Shown: positions 17,289-26,316, counted from the first letter of the stretch. The stretch is 64,000 nucleotides of DNA from Acidaminococcus sp. (GCA_022482815.1 JAKVOM010000001.1:372001-436000), one strand, 5' to 3'. The notes: a model not told the origin generated them from the letters alone. Numbers and translations are program-made.

Positions 17289-18025
17289 ACGGGTCTGAAG
17301 GATCATTCCTTGATCATCTGGAAGCCCTCCGCCGCACGCTCTTATCCTGCTTTGCGGCGCTTCTGGTGCTTTATCCTGCCGCCTACTTGCTGACGCCGCA
17401 TCTCATATCGGCCCTGATTCACCATGCCTTCGGTTCCGGTACGCAGATGCTGCACTATTTCGGTCCCATGGATATGTTCCGGATCAAGCTGGAAACAGCG
17501 CTGATTCTTGATCTGATGCTGAGTTTTCCCTGGATGCTGTGGCAGGGCTGGAAATTTCTGATGCCTGCACTGTATGCCAATGAGCGCCGCATCCTGGCAG
17601 GAGGAGTACTCACTTCCTCACTGCTCTTTGCCGGTGGTGCTGCTTTCAGCGCTATCTGCATCCTGCCGCTCGTCATGCAGTTTTCCTTTACCTTTGCTTC
17701 CGCCCAAGTTCAGCCCATGCTGGGGATTACCAATTTTCTGACCCTCGCGGGCTGGCTGATGCTGGCTTTCGGTGTCATGTTCCAGACGCCGCTGTGCGTA
17801 CTGTTTGCAGTGTCTATTGGTTTTATCACTACGGAGCAGCTGCGTCATCTGAGACCATATGTCATGACGGTCATTCTGATTCTCGCCGCCATCCTGACAC
17901 CGCCCGATGTCTTCAGCCAGCTCATGCTTGCCATTCCGACCTGGCTGCTCTATGAAGGCGCCCTCTGCGTAGCGGAACGCATTGAACGTGCGCAGGCAGT
18001 TCCTGCAGCCCTAAAGAAATCATGA
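17285..18025 (+). CDS. tatC: Twin-arginine translocase subunit TatC
   Basis: The 246-residue membrane protein has six predicted transmembrane segments, the N-terminal FLDHLEALRRTL motif of TatC (signal-peptide recognition site) and the conserved ANERRILAGG loop. TatC recognises twin-arginine signals of folded, cofactor-loaded proteins. The next gene, overlapping the same transcript, encodes a protein with a twin-arginine signal. No separate tatB is present, as is usual for two-component Tat systems of Gram-positive relatives. Confidence 0.93.
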   Translation: MNGSEGSFLDHLEALRRTLLSCFAALLVLYPAAYLLTPHLISALIHHAFGSGTQMLHYFGPMDMFRIKLETALILDLMLSFPWMLWQGWKFLMPALYANERRILAGGVLTSSLLFAGGAAFSAICILPLVMQFSFTFASAQVQPMLGITNFLTLAGWLMLAFGVMFQTPLCVLFAVSIGFITTEQLRHLRPYVMTVILILAAILTPPDVFSQLMLAIPTWLLYEGALCVAERIERAQAVPAALKKS

Positions 18026-18036
18026 GGAGGTTTATC

Positions 18037-18714
18037 ATGGATCGCCGTGAATTTATCAAGCTTGCCGGCACCGGTATGATGGCGCTTTTCTTCAGCGGCT
18101 GTCATCCTTTCTCTGCCGCAGGCAGTCAGACTTCATCCAAACCGGGTACGCCCGCTTCGTCTTCAGGAGGTAAGAAAATGAAAATCGTCGTCATTACGAG
18201 CAGTCCTCACCCAAAAAATGAATCGACTTCGTGCTATCTGGCCGACCGCTTCACGGCCGGCGCCCAAAAGGCTGGTCATGAGGTCTTTACCTTCGATGCA
18301 GCCAATTCCGAGACCCACCCCTGCCGCGGCTGTGACCGCTGCGGAATGGATGGTCCCTGCATTTTTAACGATGATATCGAAAAAACACTGATGCCCAAAA
18401 TGCTGGAAGCGGATATGCTGGTGCTCGTGACACCGCTCTATTACTACACCGTGTCCGCTCAGCTCAAGACCATCATCGACCGCTTCTATTCCCGCACAGA
18501 AAGACTGCATCATAAAAAGTCCATGCTGATTGCTACGGCCTATAACAGCGCCGATTGGACCTTCAACGCCCTTTCCACCTACTATGATACGCTGGTCGGC
18601 TATATGGAATGGCAGGATATGGGAACGGTACTGGGCTACGGCTGCGGTTCACGTTCCCTCGTAGAAAAATCGAAATTCGGGGATGAAGCCTACAAGATTG
18701 GTGCTTCGCTGTAA
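18037..18714 (+). CDS. Tat-signal, lipoprotein-like FMN reductase/flavodoxin-fold protein
   Basis: This protein of about 225 residues begins MDRREFIKLAG, a twin-arginine motif, and continues into a hydrophobic stretch ending FFSGC, a possible lipobox. A Ser/Thr/Pro linker follows, then an NADPH-dependent FMN reductase fold (VVITSSPHPKNESTS for FMN phosphate; TPLYYYTVSAQLKTIIDRFY). CRGCDRCGMDGPC adds four cysteines, possibly for a metal or cluster. The ATG at 18037 has GAGGAGG 6 nt upstream, that site overlapping the tatC stop. The operon therefore encodes the export machine together with its likely cargo. Confidence 0.82.
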   Translation: MDRREFIKLAGTGMMALFFSGCHPFSAAGSQTSSKPGTPASSSGGKKMKIVVITSSPHPKNESTSCYLADRFTAGAQKAGHEVFTFDAANSETHPCRGCDRCGMDGPCIFNDDIEKTLMPKMLEADMLVLVTPLYYYTVSAQLKTIIDRFYSRTERLHHKKSMLIATAYNSADWTFNALSTYYDTLVGYMEWQDMGTVLGYGCGSRSLVEKSKFGDEAYKIGASL

Positions 18715-18838
18715 AAGGCTGCTGCCGTTACATTATCTGCCTTTTCCCATTCATTATCATTTCATTTAATTTTGTTAAGGTAACCATGATAAAATAGTAT
18801 TGTGTAGGAAACAAAACCATACAAGGGAGGGACCGGCT

Positions 18839-19639
18839 ATGATTAAACGACGGATTGCTCAGGTTGTTTCTACAATTTTATATAATGCGGGGCTCATCAG
18901 TGATCTGCCGCGGCGCTACATGCCGAGCCGTTTCTGCGTGCCCGGGCTCAACTGCCAGTTCTGCCCGGCTTCCGTAGCCGGCTGCCCGCTGAACTATCTT
19001 CAGGGCATATTCGCCGGACGCTGGCGCAGGCTGCCCATCAGCTCGATTGCCTGGTTCCTGCTCTTTACGATTGCGCTGGGACGCGTCATCTGCGGCTGGC
19101 TCTGCCCGTTTGGCCTGTTCCAGGACCTGCTCGACAAAGTACCTCTGCCCAAAATTCACAAAAACAAGGTCACAAGAGGTCTCAGTTATGTGAAGTATTT
19201 CTTCCTTTTTGGCGTCGTCTGTGCCATTCCGGCTTATATGGCCATTGCCGAAAACCGGACAGTGCTGGCCTTCTGCCGCTACGTCTGCCCGAACCTTTAT
19301 TTCGATCAGACCCTTTATGCGCTGATCAAAGGGCAGGAACCCGGAATGAACCTCTTTGCGGAACCAGCTTTTCTCTTCTTAATTGCTATTATCATCGCTT
19401 CCCTCTTTATCTTCCGCCCCTTCTGCCGCTTTATCTGTCCGCTCGGTGCGTTTTATGGATTCTTTAACAAGACGTCTCTCTTTTCCATCAAAGTAGACAA
19501 GACGAAGTGCATCAACTGCCACGCTTGCGAAAAAGTCTGCCCTATGGATATCAAAAAAGTCGGCGACCGTGAGTGCATCAGCTGCGGCAAGTGCAAGAGC
19601 ATATGCCACTTCGGAGCGATTCATTACGGAAGAAAATAA
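18839..19639 (+). CDS. NapH/MauN-type membrane polyferredoxin (4Fe-4S)
   Basis: The protein of about 266 residues has several transmembrane segments, two CxxxCP motifs at membrane borders (CGWLCPFGLFQDLLDK, CRFICPLGAFYGF) and a C-terminal two-cluster ferredoxin domain (CINCHACEKVCP and CISCGKCKSICH). Relatives pass electrons from the quinone pool or cytoplasm across the membrane. An AGGGAGG site supports the ATG at 18839. It lies 124 bp after the Tat-exported flavoprotein gene, so it may be the electron donor to that protein; this is inference. Confidence 0.85.
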   Translation: MIKRRIAQVVSTILYNAGLISDLPRRYMPSRFCVPGLNCQFCPASVAGCPLNYLQGIFAGRWRRLPISSIAWFLLFTIALGRVICGWLCPFGLFQDLLDKVPLPKIHKNKVTRGLSYVKYFFLFGVVCAIPAYMAIAENRTVLAFCRYVCPNLYFDQTLYALIKGQEPGMNLFAEPAFLFLIAIIIASLFIFRPFCRFICPLGAFYGFFNKTSLFSIKVDKTKCINCHACEKVCPMDIKKVGDRECISCGKCKSICHFGAIHYGRK

Positions 19640-19688
19640 AAAATGGGATGTGAAACAATGATTCTACATTGTTCCGCATCCCATTTTT
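19640..19688 (+). terminator. Long-hairpin terminator after the polyferredoxin gene
   Basis: AAAATGGGATG(T)GAAACAATG and CATTGTTCCGCATCCCATTTTT form a long stem-loop with a T run. Confidence 0.8.
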
Positions 19689-19910
19689 CGCGGGTCGCAG
19701 GTCGCTGGCCGCAGGTCGCCCGTGGAAACAAAATTGCCATTCATTAAACCAAACCGTCAGGTTTGGTATTCCTTTGGGACCTCCTTCCACGCAGTCGGAA
19801 GGAGGAGGCCACGAAGTGGCGGAAGATAGTACCAATCCATGGCTAAATGCTATATGCCAAATGCGCCTTTTTATTTTTTCGCTATCGGCAATCTACTAAC
19901 GGCTATCTGC
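19689..19910. repeat. Dispersed repeats between convergent genes
   Basis: 19691-19722 is a GTCGC-type near-tandem repeat. 19779-19830 is a GGACCTCCTTCC...GGAAGGAGG palindrome with a second copy at 57893-57943. 19840-19905 resembles the reverse of the AGTGGCTAGTGG-associated repeat. Confidence 0.55.
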
Positions 19911-20366
19911 CTACAAGGCTTTATGAGGAAATGCTGATATATCCAGATCAGCTATGTCGACGACCTTGAAACCGTGCGAAATCAGCAGCTCCGCCGTCAC
20001 GCCTGACTTTGGCACTTTGGTCCGCGTGAACGTGCCATCATAACGCATCCCGACGCCGCAGCTCGGACTGCGGGACTGCAGGATAATCAGGTCAGGCTGC
20101 TCCTTCTGAGCAAGTGCCAGTGCGATTGCTGCTCCTTTTTCGTATTCCTGCGTCACGTCCTTTCCCGCCTTTGTCCGTACCTTGCCGTCCGAACCGACTT
20201 CCGCCGGCGGACGGGGCGTGGCAAGACCACCCATCACTTCCGGACAGATGGGAATAATCTCGTTTTCCATTGTGTCAGACAGAGCTCTTACTTTTGCGTT
20301 CCGATTATTGCCGCCGTCATATTTGCAGTTCTCCCCCAAGAGGCACGCAATGATCATAAATTTCAT
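19911..20366 (-). CDS. DUF523/TudS-family protein (putative thiouracil desulfurase)
   Basis: The 151-residue protein shows DUF523 landmarks: CLLGENCKYDGGNN near the N-terminus and LQSRSPSCGVG. The three conserved cysteines are the ligands proposed for a 4Fe-4S cluster in the characterised TudS desulfurase, which removes sulfur from 2-thiouracil. The ATG at 20366 has a GGAGG site 8 nt away; a longer frame from 20393 is less likely. It stands alone. Confidence 0.82.
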   Translation of the reverse strand: MKFMIIACLLGENCKYDGGNNRNAKVRALSDTMENEIIPICPEVMGGLATPRPPAEVGSDGKVRTKAGKDVTQEYEKGAAIALALAQKEQPDLIILQSRSPSCGVGMRYDGTFTRTKVPKSGVTAELLISHGFKVVDIADLDISAFPHKAL

Positions 20367-20422
20367 GGCATTTTCCTCCAAAATGTGTGACAATCATGTG
20401 TATTAAAATTTTACCACGAAAC

Positions 20423-20457
20423 AAGCCCTTCCGGTTCAAAAGAATCGGAAGGGCTTA
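20423..20457. terminator. Palindromic hairpin AAGCCCTTCCG/CGGAAGGGCTT
   Basis: An 11-bp perfect stem lies just upstream of the DUF523 gene and beyond the carboxylesterase end. The tail is weakly T-rich on the minus strand. It may end the carboxylesterase transcript. Confidence 0.4.
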
Positions 20458-20717
20458 ATCACAGTCTTCTGTCGCTTTCCGCCGTCCGCAGCCCGCACTC
20501 CGCCTGTGTAAGAAAAATCGCCAAGGCATTTTTCTTTGAAATTATAAAAATAAAACCTAAAATCCGGACTAGATGCTGAATTTTAGGTTTTATTTTTTAT
20601 TTAGTTCGAATACCTTATCATGCCGTCGCATAGGAAACTAAAGGCTACCATCCACCGCAAGCGGTCCCCCTTCCTCCGACTTCACAAAGTGAAGTGGAAG
20701 AAGGTCTCTGCAAAATC
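20458..20717. repeat. Repeat-derived spacer downstream of the carboxylesterase
   Basis: 20471-20615 carries in reverse the CCGCCTGTG...GCATTTTTCTTTG...AAACCTAAAAT hairpin unit also present at 1857-1980 and 42120-42245. No gene is seen. Confidence 0.5.
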
Positions 20718-22445
20718 TCAAAAGTACTTATACTCTGGGTCGAGCAGCTGGAGCAGTTTGGCGTCATGGTCCTTGACGAGGCGAATCTTATTGTCAAAGA
20801 TCATCGTAGCCCCACCGTCTTTTCCGTACGATGTCCATTTCGGAGCACCTTGTACTGCCGGCACACCGGTTCTGGCAAAGCTGATCCAGGCGTCACTCAT
20901 ACGGTCAGACAGGGTCTCTGCTTCCTTGCTGCCGCCGATACGGCTTTCCATCTTGTCAATATTATGGAAAACAAAAGGAATTTCCGCCGTATGGTAGGAC
21001 TTATAGACGCCATTCATGACCGGTGAAGCCCATGAAAAGAGATAGGCATACACCGGAGCTCCGCCCTGTGCTGCTTTGTGGCGCATAATTTTGAGAATCG
21101 GCTGGCGAATCATGGTATCGATGTACAAGGCATCTTTCTTTTGCTTATCAGGGTATGCCTTGAGGAATTCACTGACAACAGCGTCCGCTTTGTCCCCATA
21201 TTTTTCCTTCAGTTTGGCGTCAATTTCGGCATCAGTCCAGGTATTTTCATTATCATACTGAGCCTTTTCCAAATTAACGATATCCTGGAAGCCCGTCCAT
21301 TCCGTGAGGTTGGTTCCGATAAGAAGCGGCACATCGCGTCCCGCTGCAGCAAAGGAATCTTCCGTCACAGGATGCGTCGGCAGGAAGGAACCATCGACCA
21401 CCGGTTCCCAACTCATGCCGTAGCCGGTACCCAGTGCCTGCGGCACCTTGAATTCGGCACCGGCCTGTTTCAGCGCTTTATTGCCTGCTGCCATCAGGGT
21501 TTCATAAGGCAGTGTCTGGAGTTTATCGAGGTTGGACTTCGTAATGCCAAGGTTCTGCAACATCAGTTCCGTGACGCGCTCGCTCTGCGCCTTCGTCATC
21601 ACATACGGACCCATCGTCTCCACGGCACCACTTTCCACGATACCGCGGTTAAAGAGTCCCTTTGCTTCCGGTGCGGACATGAGCGTCAGCACTTTGGCAC
21701 CGCCGCCGGACTCCCCAAAAATCGTCACGTTATCGGGATCGCCGCCAAAAGAAGCGATATTGTCTTTGACCCATTTGAGCGCATCCACAAGGTCCGTAAT
21801 GCCCACGTTAGCAGAATCCTTGTATTCGTCTCCATAGGCTTCCAGATTGAGGTGTCCCAGGAGGTTCAGCCGGTGATTGACAGAAACTACGACCACATCA
21901 CCGCGGCGACTCAGGTTCTCTCCGTCATAGGCCGGAGATTCCAGGGAGGAGCCGGCTTCAAACCCGCCGCCGTGCAGCCAGACCATAACGGGGCGTTTTG
22001 CCCCGCTTCCAAGACCCGGTGTCCAGATGTTGAGGTTCTGGCAATTATTGTCCATTGTAAAAGAACGGCCCGGTTCACCCCAGTCTCCGTTCGGGAAATT
22101 ACCCGATGCCTGCGGTGAAATGGTGCCATACTTGACGGCCATCCGGATGCCCTGCCATGATTTTACCGGTTTGGCACGCTGGAACCGTTTATCAGCTTCG
22201 GCGTACGGAATTCCGTAGTAATGGTAAATCCCGTCACGGATAAATCCCTGAACCTGACCGGACTGGGTCTTTGCGACCGCGATGCCGGGGCCTGCCAGGA
22301 ACCGCTGCCCCTGCTGGAGCATCTGCTTCTGGGCCGCGGCGGCTTTCTGCATATCGGCACCGCTTTGCTTCGGTGCGGCAAGCGCAAAGGAAGGAACGGC
22401 AAGCAGGGCGGCCAGCACCCATGCGGCCAGTTTTTTCTGTTTCAT
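20718..22445 (-). CDS. Secreted type B carboxylesterase
   Basis: The 575-residue alpha/beta hydrolase has an N-terminal signal peptide (MKQKKLAAWVLAALLAVPSF ending ALAA). The oxyanion-hole motif HGGGF lies at 158-162, the nucleophile is S246 in FGESGGGA, and a C-terminal histidine is in YHTAEIPFVF. The family hydrolyses esters or carbamates; its substrate here is unknown. It starts 21 nt after the alcohol dehydrogenase stop and is probably co-transcribed. Export places it with the other secreted hydrolases of this cluster. Confidence 0.9.
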   Translation of the reverse strand: MKQKKLAAWVLAALLAVPSFALAAPKQSGADMQKAAAAQKQMLQQGQRFLAGPGIAVAKTQSGQVQGFIRDGIYHYYGIPYAEADKRFQRAKPVKSWQGIRMAVKYGTISPQASGNFPNGDWGEPGRSFTMDNNCQNLNIWTPGLGSGAKRPVMVWLHGGGFEAGSSLESPAYDGENLSRRGDVVVVSVNHRLNLLGHLNLEAYGDEYKDSANVGITDLVDALKWVKDNIASFGGDPDNVTIFGESGGGAKVLTLMSAPEAKGLFNRGIVESGAVETMGPYVMTKAQSERVTELMLQNLGITKSNLDKLQTLPYETLMAAGNKALKQAGAEFKVPQALGTGYGMSWEPVVDGSFLPTHPVTEDSFAAAGRDVPLLIGTNLTEWTGFQDIVNLEKAQYDNENTWTDAEIDAKLKEKYGDKADAVVSEFLKAYPDKQKKDALYIDTMIRQPILKIMRHKAAQGGAPVYAYLFSWASPVMNGVYKSYHTAEIPFVFHNIDKMESRIGGSKEAETLSDRMSDAWISFARTGVPAVQGAPKWTSYGKDGGATMIFDNKIRLVKDHDAKLLQLLDPEYKYF

Positions 22446-22466
22446 ATCGCCGTCATCCTTTCACAA

Positions 22467-23633
22467 TTAGTAAGCTTCCTCAAAAATCTGCAGCATTTCT
22501 TCCTTGCTGAGCTTTCTGTAGCTGCCGGGAGAAGCTACACAGCTTTCCGCAATCGGCTTCAGGAGAGCCTTATCCGTACCCAGCTCACGCAGGCTCGTCG
22601 GCATACCGATTTCCTTGATGAAAGCAGCCAGCGCTTCCACGCCTTCTTTGGCCAGGGTTTCTGTATCCTTGCCTTCTGCAGGAATATCAAATACCTTGAC
22701 AGCGAAGCGAGCGAACTTTTCAGCGCCGTCCTTGTAGATGTAACGGTAATATACAGGATGCAGCACCGCAAGTCCGGCGCCATGGTTGCAGCTCGTATAA
22801 GCGCCCAGGGCATGTTCAAAAATGTGGCACTGGAAGTCCGTATCCTTACCGAGCTTCAGGATGCGGTTTTCAGCCATCGTGGACAGCCATACCAGATTGC
22901 TGCGGGTGTTGTAGTCCTTCGGATCGGCAATAATCTTGCGGATGTTGGCCACGACACTCTTCATCAGGGCTTCGTTCATGACGTCGGAGACGTTGTCATC
23001 ATCGGGTTTGCTGAAATAGATTTCCATCATATGGGACAGGGAATCAAAAGCGCCGGAAATTTCCTGCTTCATCGGCACGGATTCGGTATAACGCGGATTC
23101 AAAATGGCGAAACGTGCGTTAAGCTGCGGATAATCACGGCCGGTCTTGATTTTCAGGGCTTCGTTCGTAATAACGCTGCCGCCGTTCGTTTCGCTGCCCG
23201 TACCGGATACGGTTTGAATGATACCGAGCGGGAGGGTTGGAAAATCAATCTTGCCGGCCTTTGCCCAGAAATCAGCCCATACGTCCCCATCATACACAGC
23301 AGCCAAGGAGATTGCTTTGCAGCAGTCCATAACGCTGCCGCCGCCCACGGCAAGGATCAAGTCTACCTTTTCTTCGCGGGCAAGCTTAGCGCCTTCCAGC
23401 ACCTTGGCATAGGTCGGGTTGGACATAATACCGGAAAATTCGACAACGTCCTTGCCGGCGGCTTTCAAATAGCCCATCAGTTCGTCATAGACACCATTGC
23501 GTTTTACACTGCCGCCGCCATAGGCCAGCATAACTTTTTTACCATACTGCTGCAGCAGACCGGGCAGATAATTCTTTACACTGTTTTCACCAAAGTATAC
23601 TTTCGTTGCATTTTCAAATACAAAATCTCTCAT
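22467..23633 (-). CDS. Iron-containing (butanol-type) NAD(P)H alcohol dehydrogenase
   Basis: The 388-residue group III alcohol dehydrogenase matches the BDH/YqhD group. Landmarks are a nucleotide-binding GGGSVMDCCKAI segment and metal-ligand histidines in SLSHMMEIYF, CHIFEHALGAYTSCNHGAGL and HPVYYRY. It reduces aldehydes to alcohols, so it may detoxify aldehydes. An AAAGGAGG site precedes the ATG. A hairpin terminator at 23666-23703 separates it from the flavodoxin gene upstream, so expression depends on readthrough or on an unseen promoter. Confidence 0.92.
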   Translation of the reverse strand: MRDFVFENATKVYFGENSVKNYLPGLLQQYGKKVMLAYGGGSVKRNGVYDELMGYLKAAGKDVVEFSGIMSNPTYAKVLEGAKLAREEKVDLILAVGGGSVMDCCKAISLAAVYDGDVWADFWAKAGKIDFPTLPLGIIQTVSGTGSETNGGSVITNEALKIKTGRDYPQLNARFAILNPRYTESVPMKQEISGAFDSLSHMMEIYFSKPDDDNVSDVMNEALMKSVVANIRKIIADPKDYNTRSNLVWLSTMAENRILKLGKDTDFQCHIFEHALGAYTSCNHGAGLAVLHPVYYRYIYKDGAEKFARFAVKVFDIPAEGKDTETLAKEGVEALAAFIKEIGMPTSLRELGTDKALLKPIAESCVASPGSYRKLSKEEMLQIFEEAY

Positions 23634-23665
23634 GATTGTTATCCTCCTTTAACTTTTCAAGGCAT

Positions 23666-23703
23666 AAAAATCCCGGACTCTCACGGGCTCGCGAAAGTCC
23701 GGG
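23666..23703 (-). terminator. Intercistronic terminator/attenuator hairpin
   Basis: CCCGGACT...AGTCCGGG with an ATTTTTAT tail on the minus strand lies in the 160-nt gap between the flavodoxin and alcohol dehydrogenase genes. Confidence 0.7.
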
Positions 23704-23793
23704 GAGAATCGACTACAGCCGGTTTTCTCTGCCGACAATCTATCCCTTACATTTGTATATTTCCGGCCGATTATAATAATCAGCTTTCAAGCC

Positions 23794-24420
23794 TTATTTC
23801 ACGTTCTTTACCCAGTTCAGGACTTCCTGTTCCAGGACGCCGCTTTCAAAGCGGGCACCTTCCAGCCAGTTGCCGGTCTTGGCAGCTTTGGCCAGGTTCT
23901 TGCCGCTGTCACCCAGCGGAGTCTGCAGGGAAGTGCAGAACGGAATCACTTTCTTGCCGCTGAAGTCGTGGTTTTCTACAAAGGTATAGACGACATGCGG
24001 TGCCTGGCGCCACCAGTGCGGGAAACCAACATAAACGGTATCGTACTTAGCCCAGTCTTTGACGTCGCCCTTAATCGCAGGACGCAGTTTCGGATTGGCG
24101 TGCTCTTTGACAACCCGGCTTTCCTTGTTGTTATAGTTCAGATCTTCCTTGGTATACGGCTGCTGCGGTTCAATCTTGAACACATCGGCATTCGTCGCCT
24201 TGGCGATAATATTCGCAACTCGTTCAGTGTTCCCGGTAGCAGAGAAGTAAACTACCAGTGTCTTGCCGCCTTTGCTGTCACTATTCTGAGTACTCTGGGC
24301 AGCAGGCTGTGCTTTTGGTGCTTCCTTCTGGGCACTGGAATTGCCGCAGCCCACCACGGTCAGGATCAGCGTGACCATCATGACGGCACTCAGCATCTTC
24401 TTTATCACTTGTTTCATCAT
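23794..24420 (-). CDS. Exported flavodoxin-like lipoprotein
   Basis: The 208-residue protein has a lipoprotein signal (hydrophobic segment then VVGCGN), an Ala/Gln/Ser-rich linker and a flavodoxin fold beginning KTLVVYFSATGNTERVANII, the FMN-phosphate loop. VGFPHWWRQAPHVVYTFVE is the second FMN-contact region. An extracytoplasmic flavodoxin is unusual and suggests electron transfer at the cell surface. It follows the esterase gene by 22 nt and is presumably co-regulated from the MerR-type promoter at 25577-25607. Confidence 0.85.
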   Translation of the reverse strand: MMKQVIKKMLSAVMMVTLILTVVGCGNSSAQKEAPKAQPAAQSTQNSDSKGGKTLVVYFSATGNTERVANIIAKATNADVFKIEPQQPYTKEDLNYNNKESRVVKEHANPKLRPAIKGDVKDWAKYDTVYVGFPHWWRQAPHVVYTFVENHDFSGKKVIPFCTSLQTPLGDSGKNLAKAAKTGNWLEGARFESGVLEQEVLNWVKNVK

Positions 24421-24442
24421 AGGCCTCCTTTGCAGTCACCTG

Positions 24443-25510
24443 TTATCTGTCCAGGTGCTTTTCCTGCATCCATTTTTCAATCATATCGGCAATCTGTTCA
24501 TTATTGGCGTCACTCATCAGGAAATGCGTGTTGCCATAGACGCCCGCTTCCGGGAGATGGAGCAGTGTCGCGTCCCCGCCGTGGCGATTGACAGCCTCTA
24601 CCCATAACTTTGCCATGGCAAGGCGCACGCGCCAGTTATCGAGATTCCATTCCGCCGTCTTTTCCGTCGGGATATTGTCTCCATAAACCACAAGAATCGG
24701 CATCTTGGTCAGTTTTTCAAAATCTGAAAGCTTGACTGCTGTACCCTTGAGGGCTCCGAAGGGACTCGTCGTATCCATCGGTGCCGGCACTTCCCCTTCC
24801 GGGAAAATGAACCCGCTGCCCGGTTCAAGAGCAATTACACCCTTGACATGAGGACTCTTGATGGCCGTCCACCAACCCGGGCCGCCGCCCTGGGAATGGG
24901 TCATGAGCACGACGTCACCGCTCTTTTCAAATACAGCTGCCATGGCATCACTGATGACGCCTTCATCAAACGCGCCCGTATTCGGGGTCATGGAATGGAA
25001 GAATTCATCTCTCGCCTTTTCATCCCATTTGACCTGCACACCGGGGTAGTAGTCCGGATACAGACCAATGCGGAAGTTGTCGTACCAGAGCTGTTCCATC
25101 GGTTTGTTCGAAATGGTTCCGCCCGTCGTGGACTGACCGGCACGGCCTCTCCGCGGCTGATCAACTACGTAGGTCGCATACCCTTTTTCGAGGAAAATGT
25201 TTTGGAAACCATCCCGGCCGTCCGGCGTCGTTTCCCATGTCTTGCCGGACTGACCGGCACCATGCAGAAAAACAATGCCCAGCTTTTTAGCTTTTGCCGG
25301 TTTTTGGTAGAACACGTAAGCGTGATCGCCGTGAAGTGTCTGCCCGGCCGAATCAAGGGGCTTGGAATTATCCAGCTTACCCGGGGCTGTGACCACCGTG
25401 CCGCCGGCTGTGAAGCTCCCCTGGTCAGCCAGCGTTACCGGTTTGTGAAAAGCCTCCGCTGAAGCCGTCAGCATGGATAAGCAGAGCGCCGCCAAAATCA
25501 TTTTCTTCAT
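24443..25510 (-). CDS. Secreted alpha/beta hydrolase (Esterase-713-like)
   Basis: The 355-residue hydrolase has a signal peptide (MKKMILAALCLSMLTASAEA). Landmarks are HAYVFYQKP, the oxyanion-type FLHGAGQSGKTWETTPDGRDG and the nucleophile S206 in MTHSQGGG. Near its C-terminus NTHFLMSDANNEQIADMIEKW carries the likely catalytic histidine. It is about half identical by eye to the protein at 27251-28300, which lacks a signal. It is the first gene after a MerR-type promoter, with the flavodoxin gene downstream. Confidence 0.88.
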   Translation of the reverse strand: MKKMILAALCLSMLTASAEAFHKPVTLADQGSFTAGGTVVTAPGKLDNSKPLDSAGQTLHGDHAYVFYQKPAKAKKLGIVFLHGAGQSGKTWETTPDGRDGFQNIFLEKGYATYVVDQPRRGRAGQSTTGGTISNKPMEQLWYDNFRIGLYPDYYPGVQVKWDEKARDEFFHSMTPNTGAFDEGVISDAMAAVFEKSGDVVLMTHSQGGGPGWWTAIKSPHVKGVIALEPGSGFIFPEGEVPAPMDTTSPFGALKGTAVKLSDFEKLTKMPILVVYGDNIPTEKTAEWNLDNWRVRLAMAKLWVEAVNRHGGDATLLHLPEAGVYGNTHFLMSDANNEQIADMIEKWMQEKHLDR

Positions 25511-25576
25511 AGGTCAATCCTCCATTTCTCATCTTTCATACACCAAAGAACACCCTAACTCTCATTTCTTACTTGC

Positions 25577-25607
25577 ATCTTAATATCCGGTAGTAACTAC
25601 CTGTCAA
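25577..25607 (-). promoter_or_regulatory. MerR-type promoter 1 (19-bp spacer, inverted repeat)
   Basis: On the minus strand TTGACA (25607-25602) and TAAGAT (25582-25577) are separated by 19 nt holding the perfect inverted repeat GGTAGTTACTACC. Overlong spacers with a dyad are the hallmark of MerR-activated promoters. It drives the esterase-flavodoxin operon. Confidence 0.8.
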
Positions 25608-25610
25608 GGA

Positions 25611-26316
25611 TTTTTTTAGAAAAAAATCCCGCTGGTCGCTGGTCGCGTGTCGCCCCCGGGAGAAAAATTGAAGCACCAGCCCTCAGCCCTCTTATTCGCG
25701 TGGTTTTCGCGAATAGGAGGGAAGGCCCACAGGAATGATTGATGCAATCATTCCGTCCGTGGTGGGTATTCAGTCGTAACGCAGGAATTGATAAGATCAC
25801 GTGTCGTCCTCATTGAATTGAGTCAAATCTTTGATTTGACCACCTTCAGGAGTGCTGCTGTTTTAAATCTTTTTAATTAACCCTTACTTGTTATCTAACT
25901 GAATATCCCCCGCGGTCGTGTGCGCGATTGCAAGGCAATCGACGCCCACTGCGGTCCCTCCTTCTTCCTCGCTGCGCTCGAAGAAGGCACGGATATAGTC
26001 GCCAAGGCTCCGCCTTGGCAAATAAATAAAAAAGCTACGCAACATTCTTACAGGGACCCTCTTCGACGTCGCTCCGCGACATTGAAGAGGGAGGACCGCA
26101 GGAAGGGCCGATGTCATCGGGCCTTCCGGAAAGCGGTGGGTGATGACCCTCTCTGCCGAAGGCTCCGCTATCTGCAAACTGCTATCGGCTATCTGCCTGG
26201 AGCTTTGCCAATAATCTGCCCGCACGAGTGTACTAACCACCACGCACTAGCCACTCCAGCTAAATGCTATATGCCAAAAGCTAAATGCGCTTTTTGTCTT
26301 TTCACTGCCTTATCCT
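25611..26316. repeat. Repeat mosaic upstream of the esterase operon
   Basis: No gene is seen. 25632-25660 is a GTCGC-type repeat. 25735-25990 holds the uninterrupted form of the composite repeat split by the IS1182 element elsewhere. 26053-26152 has the two palindromes CCCTCTTCGACGTCGC... and GGCCGATGTCATCGGGCC. 26171-26290 is an inverted copy of the AGTGGCTAGTGG family. Confidence 0.65.
25759..25911 (+). repeat. MITE-like element, copy B
   Basis: A 153-bp copy with ends GGTGGGTATTCAGT and ACTGAATATCCCCC. It is flanked on the right by the GTCGTGTGCGCGATT...AATCGACGCCC hairpin that also follows copy A. Confidence 0.65.

Noticed and set aside
18022-18036. An upstream start for the Tat-signal flavoprotein at 18022
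   Set aside because: That ATG overlaps the GAGGAGG ribosome binding site; the start at 18037 gives a clean MDRREF twin-arginine signal.
22221-23963. A 580-codon open frame on the + strand across the alcohol dehydrogenase and flavodoxin region
   Set aside because: It is antisense to two genes with clear catalytic motifs, has no ribosome binding site or recognisable domain, and reflects codon bias of the true strand.
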